A stretch of DNA of 64,000 nt, from positions 29,403,798 to 29,467,797 of the forward strand of contig CM069442.1 of assembly GCA_035610835.1 (NCBI GenBank), given 5' to 3'. The notes beneath the pieces are model-generated. The model ran no database searches, had not been told where the DNA came from, and saw only the letters and a program-made list of their open reading frames with translations. Below, piece by piece: positions 56,061-64,000 of the stretch; within the stretch, counting starts at the first letter, position 1, and each line of letters starts with the position of its first letter. Source of the stretch: Ophiura sarsii (taxonomy: Eukaryota; Echinodermata; Ophiuroidea; Amphilepidida; Ophiuridae). The position numbers were made by a program, and so were the translations under genes.

Positions 56061-56258
56061 TTAACGCTTTCCAGGGAGCAGTAGTCTGCAGACAAAAGTT
56101 CCAAAATGTCACAAAATGTTTAAAAATGTCAGAATTATTTAATTTCATCACCATATTTGGAATTACCATGAGAATTACAATACAATAAGTACAAACATGC
56201 CTAGTATTGGTTCAGTAATTCTTGAGATAAGATTTTTGAAAATTGGGAAACTCTCTGA
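56061..56258 (+). mobile_element. Family A MITE, copy 12 (right end missing)
   Basis: TTAA then CGCTTTCCAGGGAGC, AGTCTGCAGAC, and the family centre to AATTGGGAAACTCTCTGA. It lies ~275 bp from copy 13 in the opposite orientation. Confidence 0.86.
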
Positions 56259-56534
56259 GCCACATATAGGAATAAGTCTCAAGTTTATAGCGTAGATGTC
56301 TACAGTAGTGTTTTACGCGAAACAATATCACTTCATTCTATTTAAAGACTTCACTCATCTGGGTCGCATGCCAGTTGACAATCCAGCTTGTGATAAGATA
56401 AGTGGGGAAAGATAGATTTCCTCTAGATTTCGCCAAGGGATTGTGCATAGTATCCATTATGTTAAGATTGTATAATCCATATGCACCGATGCATAATTCC
56501 ATTGATATAAGACGGGTGTAATCTTGAGAGTTAG

Positions 56535-56767
56535 TTAACCCTCTCCACGCAGCTATTAGTTTCACCATATGCAAAACAGTTTTTTTAGAAACATTTCCTT
56601 CCCAAAACTTTCAAATTATTATATCATGAATTACTGAATTAATTATTTTAATTCATTTCTCATGGTGATTCCAAATATGGCGATGAGGTCAAATAATGTT
56701 GACAATTATGAAATATTTTGTGACATTTTGGAACTGTCGTCTGCAAACGACTGCCGCGTGGAAAGTG
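56535..56767 (-). mobile_element. Family A MITE, copy 13
   Basis: TTAA then CCCTCTCCACGCAGC; right end GCCGCGTGGAAAGTG with the distal TTAA lost. Confidence 0.88.
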
Positions 56768-57972
56768 AACAACTGCTGCGGTTTGTTTCGAATTGAATCT
56801 ATTATTCCACAACAAACAATTTACTAGCTTGACTCAAGCAATGACGCTCTAAAGGAAAGCCCAACTTCTTCCCAGGAGATCTGGTATATGCACCTGTTCT
56901 GACTGACCATTGGCATAACAGAAATAACATGGAGGAAAAAGGCAACCTTGACGCATTCCCATAACGACTTAGCTGACTGTACTGGGGCTTATTCAAGCTA
57001 GCGATGATGACAATAATGATCGTTATTGTTGTTGCACTCTATCCAACAGTATCAACCAGATCACTTGACAATGTCCCAAGACAGGGGTAAATTTAGCATA
57101 TCAGATTTATAAAGGTTATCTTTCAGTTTAGAGATTGAATCTCTTTATCATCCACACTGTACTTAAATTCTTCACCATTTCAAGGGGAACTGACTGGAAG
57201 TTATTTCATATTAAGATTTAGCAACCTCTTATAACGAGGTATACAGTGACTGCATTTTGTTGCATTCTTTTAAGGACTCTCAGCACACAAATATGCTAAT
57301 TTTCTGAACTAATAGTAATAGCAATGGGTGTTCACAACTTGTTTTTCTTTGAAATGATAATTACGCTTTCATTGTGATCGCGTTCTAAAGAGCCATGTTA
57401 CATACAATCTTCCCAATTGTTCTATACTTTTCTCGGGTTTGTTTAACTTTCGTTTGTGATTTCACAGTAATGGTGATTCAGTGAAGGTGTTACTAGAGGA
57501 CCATCCTCCTGGGAACTGATATTCCCTGGAAACCCAAACAAATCACGACAAATGTGGTGATGATGTTGTCGCATTGCGTTGCCACACGCTATCCATCTAC
57601 CCACACTTAGTACCCCATTAGATCCAAAATCACAGTACAAAATTTGCTTTCATTTTGCTTATACTGCACACACGAGAGCAAGTACGTACCGAGATTGCCT
57701 TATTTCCCCGACTTGAAATCATGTCTGTTTTAATACACCTCACTATGACTCAGAAAATGAGATTGTACGGGAAATGGTAAAAACTATTACCCTAGAGAAA
57801 ATGCTTGAGACTTTATGGCTGTTTGAATTCGAGCACAATGCCGTATCTTGAAAGTAATTGTATGTGGAATGTAGATCAACAAGTTTCTGGAATAGGTTGA
57901 TAAAAATAGCGAGTTTCCCGAAGAATAGGTACATGCTACAAGTGTTGCCAGTTCAACTGGTTAATGTTAATG
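56768..57972. other. No gene seen
   Basis: AT-rich. Minus frames of 60-65 codons at 56802, 57443 and 57743 are unrecognisable. Confidence 0.4.
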
Positions 57973-58371
57973 GGTTATTCCAGAAAATATTGCACCCCAC
58001 CCTCTATAGAGGATTTCGGAATTCCAACTTTTTTCAAAAGACGAGGCCTGAAATTTCAGATTTTTTGTCTCGCAATAAGTCAGCCACCCTATATAGGCCT
58101 AGAGGAACTCGGAATTCCAGACTTTTTTCAAAGCAAATCCTGAAATTCATCGAATTTCCCAGAAATTTCTTAGAAATTCATCAAAATCTTCCGGATTTCC
58201 GAACAAATTCTCATTATCGTTCCCAGAATTCCAAACAAATTTTCATAATCACTATTCCTCTATTACCCAAATTCCCATACCCTTAACCCCTGGAATTCCA
58301 GATTTATTTTAAAATAATATTCTGTTCCTCTATAAATATAGGGGAGGGTGCAATTGTTATCTGGAATAGCC
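57973..58371. mobile_element. TIR element with GGYTATTCCAGA ends
   Basis: GGTTATTCCAGAAAATATTG, CACCCC and CCTCTATA at the left are inverted at the right (TATAGGGGAGGGTGCAATTG, TTATCTGGAATAGCC). Internal direct repeats of CGGAATTCCA-ACTTTTTTCAAA at ~58017 and ~58110. The 142-codon frame spanning it is compositional (F/N/P/R-rich) and not a gene. Confidence 0.83.
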
Positions 58372-59550
58372 GAATTTACGGTTACTATTATGGAGGCTGT
58401 TTCGGATACCTTCCCCCCTGCAAGCACTCCCGACAAGAGATCACCCCAGAGAGGTCAATCAACGCCAGTTCAAACCAAATCGATCGATTATTAATCCACT
58501 TTTTATTGCTTATGATCAATTATGAAGGAAGCAATTAGGTCCATTAGGCCTATAAGAAGTATAAGTCATGATTCTTTGACTATCGAAGCGTTGCGTATCA
58601 TAATGATCCAGCCACAGACAACTGGATATTGACCTTTGGCGATAAAAGTACATTGGCTTTTCTTTTTTTTGCGCAGCATCAAGGACCCTTCTAATATATG
58701 ACCACTTAAAAATAAATTACAAGTACAGCCAGAAGTTCACTGGGATGTCATTCATAATAGATAGGGACGGGATAGGATTGGGTATGACAACTCTGAACTT
58801 GTTTGCCGGGATGAAATGAACTCAATCATCGCCGTGCAGGTTGCAGCGGGTAGATTCTGTAATGATTTGCAGGCGTGTTTACAGGCGGATGAGACGGGAC
58901 ATCTTATAGCCAGAAATATGTGGAGACAAGAAAAGTGCGGGAATAAGGCGTTACTTATGTCACTACAGTGATTAGTGTTGCTTAGGATGAATTTGAAAAA
59001 TGGCGGGCGACTTTAATCCATTCGGTTTTGTGTTGCACTTTATATACAATGTATATAGATGTTCTTCCATGAATTATCAAAGAAATAAAGCATATTATTC
59101 CAGGATTCAGCGGTAACTAATTCCCGCCAAAAATTGGAACGCTGATTTAAGTTTGAAAGGGGGTGTGTGATTGTGTGTATGAAACCAGTATCTTTTAGAC
59201 CACAGTGATAAATTTTAAATAGTTTCCAGTATACCGCTAAATGCCATGTTCTTTGAATACCAAAGCTCATGATCAACCTCAAGAAGTACTTAAACGCAAA
59301 GGACGATCGATAAACCATGTTGAGATTTTTGCGGGGATTTTTGGTGAAGCATGTCAAGCATACATTTAATCTCGAGCTCTCTCTCTTAGCTAGAATTTAG
59401 AGCTGTACCGCATTTTGTCTTACGTCTATCATCATGCACTGTACATGACGACTGTACATTCAACATGTTCAATTCTAACATGTGTTTGAACACTCTCTAG
59501 TAACTTCTGCGGTAACACGTGGTGCAGGCGCTTAGTGGTGGGTTGCATAT
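58372..59550. other. No gene called
   Basis: Mostly unique AT-rich sequence; a 105-codon minus frame (59040-59357) has no recognisable domain. Frames of this length are expected by chance in a window this size. One TAGGCCTA at 58545. Confidence 0.4.
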
Positions 59551-59555
59551 CGTTC

Positions 59556-59640
59556 ATTCCAACAGATGGTCGAGCTATAGCTAACATTCCAACAGGTGGT
59601 CGAGCTATAGCTAACATTCCAACAGGTGCTAGACCTAGAG
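59556..59640. repeat. 27-bp tandem repeat, about three copies
   Basis: CATTCCAACAGRTGGTCGAG plus CTATAGCTAA repeated three times. As 27 bp is a multiple of three, both overlapping frames (121 codons minus, 60 codons plus) show a 9-residue repeat (PVGMLAIAR on the minus strand). Confidence 0.85.
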
Positions 59641-60402
59641 ATGCAATAATTAGCTCATTTAATACGAGCTTGCGTGGACAGCATACCATGCATTCCAATG
59701 CCCCGATTGCTTTGTAAACGTCAGCTCTGTCGTGTGTGGCGCTGTAGAAGGCTAAAGCTACCCAATGGGCGAAATGCCCAAATATGTTTACAATCATAAC
59801 AACGGAGAAACGCGAATCGATCGATCATCAAGTAATTTATATCACGAACAAAAAACCTAGTCTAATTACCTCACGACGGATATTTTTCTTCAATAACAGA
59901 ATGTTCTGTTAGGCCGTGAATGTTGGTTACTATGGTGATATACGTAACCAAAGCAAACAATGGTGTCACTCAATCAAACCTGAAATGAAAGTCATCAATT
60001 AATTGTGAATATCACTTTTTAAATTAATACTGACATCGTATTGTAAAAGTTATTTTCTTATCTCTCTAGAGATTATCAAACAGTGTGATTGCATCATAAA
60101 CCGGAGACCGCTCGATCTAAAGACGGTTCTTCTAATCAGATAGAAGTCAATTCCTGACAAAATACATGACTGCTTCGACACGCTAATACTCATAATTCTC
60201 TCGAACATAATTAACTAAATGCCTTTAACATTGTGATGCCATGTCTGACATTTCTGTTTTCACTCGAACAAAAAACCCAGAGGTAAACAGGAGTAAGCAA
60301 ACAGGTATTCCTTGACACTTTGATTGACATAAACCATAATGACATGACTTGAACTCAAATTTTGCTGGAGAGTTGAGGCGAGGCGACTTTCGGATTTAAA
60401 AG
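59641..60402. other. No gene called
   Basis: The 121-codon minus frame 59432-59797 covers the start of this region; not recognisable. The remainder is AT-rich unique DNA. Confidence 0.4.
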
Positions 60403-60703
60403 CAGTGGTGTGTCCATTTTTAATTTTAAGACGTCAATCGGGGGGAATCGGAATTAAAATTAGTATAAAAATAGCAAAAGTTACGGGCGCTACGCATATC
60501 CATGGATATCATTTTAGTAGCCCGTTTAACAAAAATGTACCTTAATGATGGCACGATAATACGCGCAATAATAAAATATAATTTTCGCGCTACACGCGCA
60601 TGTATTCAGGAACAGATAATCTGTCAAAATGGTATGAAGTCATTCGATGGAGAGCCTTCCCAAGCCCCCTTCCCCAACAAGTGAAACCCAGCACACGCCA
60701 CTG
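60403..60703. mobile_element. hAT-like MITE with CAGTGGTGTGTCC ends
   Basis: CAGTGGTGTGTCC at the left and AGCACACGCCACTG at the right are inverted. GGGCGCTACGC and TTTTCGCGCTACACGCGCA inside match the module of the 2032/2608 elements. Flanks TTTAAAAG and ATCTTAAG are a poor target-site match, so it is older than the other two. Confidence 0.78.
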
Positions 60704-61641
60704 ATCTTAAGTGGTCACAGTAATCTTGCATTATTAGGGAGAAAATGGTTTTGAATAGAGGATGGGTGGAATTTAAAAAAAAGCCTGATTATATATCGAT
60801 GTACGCTAACTTATTTTGAAGGCCCGTATTCGATTGACGGCTTGGTGCAGATGAAATGAGAGGAATGCCCATATGGAATATTATCGGGCAGCATGCATAA
60901 ATACCATGATTATACAAGGCGCCTAATATTACACAAAATGGTAGGATATGTCGAATAATGTTATACAGGCTGTCGTTAATTGTCATAAATAAGCGAAACG
61001 CGTAAAATTATATCAATAATTTCAGGAAATACCTCACAATTCACGGTCATGAAATGAAATTTTCCTATGAAATGTTAGCCATTTCGTATGTTTAAGATCT
61101 GTTGCACTTTTTAGAGAATTTAGTGATTCATTTCACTTGGGGATTTTACGGAATTGTGCAAAGCAATCTAGCGTGATTCAAAATGCCAATAGAGTTGTTC
61201 AGGTTAAGCTTATTTAGAAGCGTACACATGCAAACAGTACGTTAGGGTCGCGGGGGTTTCTTTTCCTATTTGACATTAGTCAGTGTGAGCAGAATACTTA
61301 GCAATATCACTTTAAGATTTGACTCAAGATACTATAGCTATTAATCAAAACTGAAGTCAGGGCCGGAGTACATGTATCTAATTTGTTGATGTTTAAACTA
61401 AACTCCAGAAATGTCTATATTTTAATGCACTCCTTAACTCCTTGACTCTTATCAACATTACAATTTTTTAATCTCATAAATAGAGTATTATCGTCATCTG
61501 ATTCGTCTAAACCGTGTCACCTGACATTTATCAGCCGCACCATTTAATTCCTGGTAGCCTACTGACCATGCGCATGCGCTAATAATTTTCGTGCCATGCA
61601 ATAGTACTCTTATATGAAATTGAAACCAAACGGGAAAAGTA
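60704..61641. other. No gene seen
   Basis: AT-rich unique sequence. Nothing supported. Confidence 0.4.
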
Positions 61642-61873
61642 TACTTTAGGTCCCAGATTCTGGACTGTACTAGTAGTGTCCGATACTGAAACACCCCGTA
61701 TCGTTCGATACTGGTACAAAGTCAGTGTTCCAGTATCGCACGACATAAAAACGTCCCAGTATCGACCAATACTGGAACACAATTTGGTGTTCCAGTATCG
61801 ACCGATACTAGAACAGTAACATCGTACCAGTATCGAGCGGTACTGGTATACCAGTATCTGGGACCTAAAGGTA
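61642..61873. mobile_element. Palindrome-array element E, copy 2
   Basis: TACTTTAGGTCCCAG and CTGGGACCTAAAGGTA are inverted ends. The interior again alternates CCAGTATCG and CGATACTGG palindromes (near 61709, 61731, 61757, 61793, 61826). Confidence 0.88.
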
Positions 61874-62762
61874 TTCTTCTATTATCTTTATAAAACAAAA
61901 AGATTCATTATTTTGAAAAAATTATGTCATCGAATGCCGACCTAAGTGCAAGGACTATTTCAAGTTATTTTCAACCATCTCAAATGCCTCATTTAAGAGT
62001 ACAGACATCTTTCTTTGCTAATATCTCGTGACCCTTAAATGTACCGTGTTTGACCACAACGACTCTGTAAGGTTACAAGTGGTGAATGAGGAAATCAACA
62101 GCGACATGAACAGTTTGGAAAAATGAGTTTTGTTATCAACAACCTGACAGAGCAATGAGAAACAGTACACCTATGGTATAATGACTTAATCCATGATAGT
62201 CCTAAACCCTATCCTGCGTGTTAAATTCTGGCTGACCCCAAGAAATCCCTAATTTCCCGCGAAAATGTTTTCCATCTTTGGTTTGCAGGCATCTTTACCC
62301 AGAAGAGCATCACTTGTCGAGTTGTAAAAGTACGTCTCGTGGCACTGTCTACGTAAGACATGTAAGATATAATATTGTCTTAAAAGGGGTTCTTCCGATA
62401 CACACCTCGTATTTTGTTGATTCTAACAAAGTAGTACACTTGTAGCTTGGACCAGGCTACGTGTACCTGAGATGTTTTTCTCAAATGGTTTTTCCAGAAA
62501 ATGTAAGTGTTGCAAAGGCTTTCAACCAAAATAAATATAAAAATGTTCAAACAATTGTAGACTCTTTGCCGTGGACCCGCATACTGCTTTAAACGTTTCA
62601 CATACAAACTAACATGAAATCTTTAAATACTCTTTGAAAACATTTCATTTTGATTGACGTTACTAACTCGTTATCGGAAATAAGGATTTTTCCAAGATAT
62701 CTGTGTTCCTTCAATGACCTTTTAATGAGCATAATTAAGGCAGACATTCTACCGCAGATATC
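61874..62762. other. No gene seen
   Basis: AT-rich; a 75-codon minus frame (62380-62607) is unrecognisable. Confidence 0.4.
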
Positions 62763-63014
62763 TTAACACTTTCCATGCGGTTATTAGTTTTACCATTGTA
62801 CAAAACAGATTTTTCAGAAACCGAACTTTCAAAGTCTATTTCAAGAATTACTGTACCAATACTATAGGCAAGTTTGTACTTCATTAAATGCATTTCTTAG
62901 GGTGATTCCAAAAATGGCAACGAAATTCTATAATTTTGACATTTGTGACACATTTTTTGAATATTTGGAATGTCGTCTGCAGACGCCTGCCGTCTGCCGC
63001 ATGGAAATTGTTAA
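62763..63014 (-). mobile_element. Family A TTAA-type MITE, copy 14 (complete)
   Basis: TTAA at 62763-62766, CACTTTCCATGCGG; right end GCCGCATGGAAATTG and TTAA at 63011-63014. Contains a small duplication CTGCCGTCTGCCG near the right end. Confidence 0.91.
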
Positions 63015-63746
63015 AATCGACCACCGACACAAACACAAAGGAAGTCCTGCTGCAAAAAACAAAATCTGTGGGTAACCGTTCAAGGTGAATTTCATCTCGT
63101 CTCATAGTACATTAACCATTCTAAGCACGAATTTCTTACTCCTCCGTAAGACCCCAACTATAGAGGACGCTATATACTTAATTTAATTTCCGAAAATCGG
63201 GGGTGTCCCGATAAATGTTTCATATGTTTCATGAAGTCTTTAAGTGTCAATTGTTAAGTAATTAAGGAGAAGTTCGCCAGGTTAGAGTGTCATTACGTTC
63301 GTGTTTCATCTACGGGTTCGCCTGCAAAAATACTTCTCAAAATACGTTCCAATAACAAATTTCAAATTCAAATTCGCGCGCATTTTCTTACAAAATCAGG
63401 TTAAACTATACCAAATTTGACAGCTTGAGCATAAAACAGATATATTTTGCGCGCGAGCGCACATTTGCAGACCAAATTTGACATTAGCGTAAAATGGCAA
63501 AAGAATGTGCGAACTTCGCGTGCATCTTCTTTTCTTCATGCCCATAATCATTCTTATGGCAATCTAAAAATGTAGGCCTATCTATCTTCATTCTGTTGTT
63601 TTCTGGGCTGTTAATCTTATTAGTTGAAACTTAACATAGTTATGAGAACTTATGACTATTGTATAATCGCCTATTTAACATATTTTGTTCTCTTAAATCA
63701 GACCTAGTAATAACTAGGATATGAACGCCTGATAAAACTAGACCTA
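63015..63746. other. No gene; hAT-interior-like fragment at 63370-63530
   Basis: AATTCGCGCGCATTTTCTTA and TTTGCGCGCGAGCGCACATT resemble the GCGCGC-plus-AT module inside the hAT-like elements at 2.0-3.1 and 60.4 kb. No termini found. One TAGGCCTA at 63573. Confidence 0.4.
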
Positions 63747-64000
63747 CAGGCTGTATCAAAAAGATTTGTACCGTGGTCTGATCAGTTTTTCAGAATTTGT
63801 TTTGATATGTTACGAACCATTTAGACCATTTTGCTTCTATATGCAAAATTATTGAAGTTTCATCTTTTCTAAGAATTTTGATTTACGACAATCGAACATT
63901 TTTTTCAGAATTTACAAGCTTTTAAAGGAATATTGGTGTTTTTATCATTTTCATCGAAACGTTAGATCTGAAGCGCAAAATTCAAAGTTCCTCCTGACTG
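63747..64000 (+). mobile_element. Possible left end of a mariner-like element, cut by window edge
   Basis: TACAGGCTGTATCAAAAAGA resembles TACAGGGTGTCCCAAAA-type termini, at a TA. The right end would lie outside the window, so this cannot be confirmed. Confidence 0.35.

Noticed and set aside
57858..58286. 142-codon plus-strand frame as a gene
   Set aside because: Most of it is the interior of the TIR element at 57973-58371, with repetitive F/N/R/P-rich composition.
59040..59357. 105-codon minus-strand frame as a gene
   Set aside because: No recognisable domain, no exon signals, and a few frames of this length are expected by chance in 64 kb of such composition.

Overview
The window reads as gene-poor, repeat-saturated nuclear DNA of an animal. 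It is AT-rich, no open frame is recognisable as a conserved full-length gene, splice-like exon edges are visible at one or two places, and there are no rRNA operons, operon-like gene runs or Shine-Dalgarno sites. The dense population of short terminal-inverted-repeat elements, the homopolymer C/G tracts and a strong excess of the palindrome TAGGCCTA suggest a marine invertebrate deuterostome, perhaps an echinoderm. That taxonomic guess rests on general impression and is weak.

Protein coding. Only two short segments look like possible exons: 12208-12365 on the minus strand (51 codons, GC-rich, splice-acceptor-like 5' edge, in-frame stop, poly(A) signals about 310 bp beyond) and 55050-55286 on the plus strand (78 codons, acceptor-like edge lying inside a foldback repeat). 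I recognise neither product. The long open frames at 25.6-26.8 kb come from a minisatellite whose units lack stops in several frames, and I do not regard them as genes.

Mobile elements dominate. Family A has 14 copies of a ~240-bp element flanked by TTAA, with ends CACTTTCCAYGCGGC. Family B has 6 copies of a ~345-365-bp element, also flanked by TTAA, with ends AGGTGTATGTTCCGATC. Both look like piggyBac-type non-autonomous elements. There are also hAT-type elements (two with perfect 8-bp target duplications, at 2032-2360 and 52976-53417), mariner/Tc1-like foldbacks (1213, 7381, 21847), foldback pairs (806 and 54786; 51747 and 61642), many single-copy TIR elements, tRNA-like SINE heads near 8.6 and 9.2 kb, and a 3'-tail retroposon nested inside a family-B copy at 21.2 kb.

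Tandem repeats. 10.46-11.2 kb: ~58-bp monomers in a ~234-bp higher-order unit. 25.6-26.8 kb: a 20-bp-quantum minisatellite, whose flanks recur at 26.86-27.28 kb as a segmental duplication. 29.9-33.06 kb: two related arrays with exact periods of 139 and 284 bp, each unit carrying TGACCTTTGACCT and TGACCCctagTGACCC, which match nuclear-receptor DR1 and DR4 sites. Smaller arrays lie at 44.05, 50.5 and 59.56 kb.

The observations most worth following are the DR1/DR4 array, the two TTAA element families, the minisatellite inside its duplicated frame, the unrecognised exon at 12.2 kb and the TAGGCCTA excess. I found no gene cluster or defence-type system.
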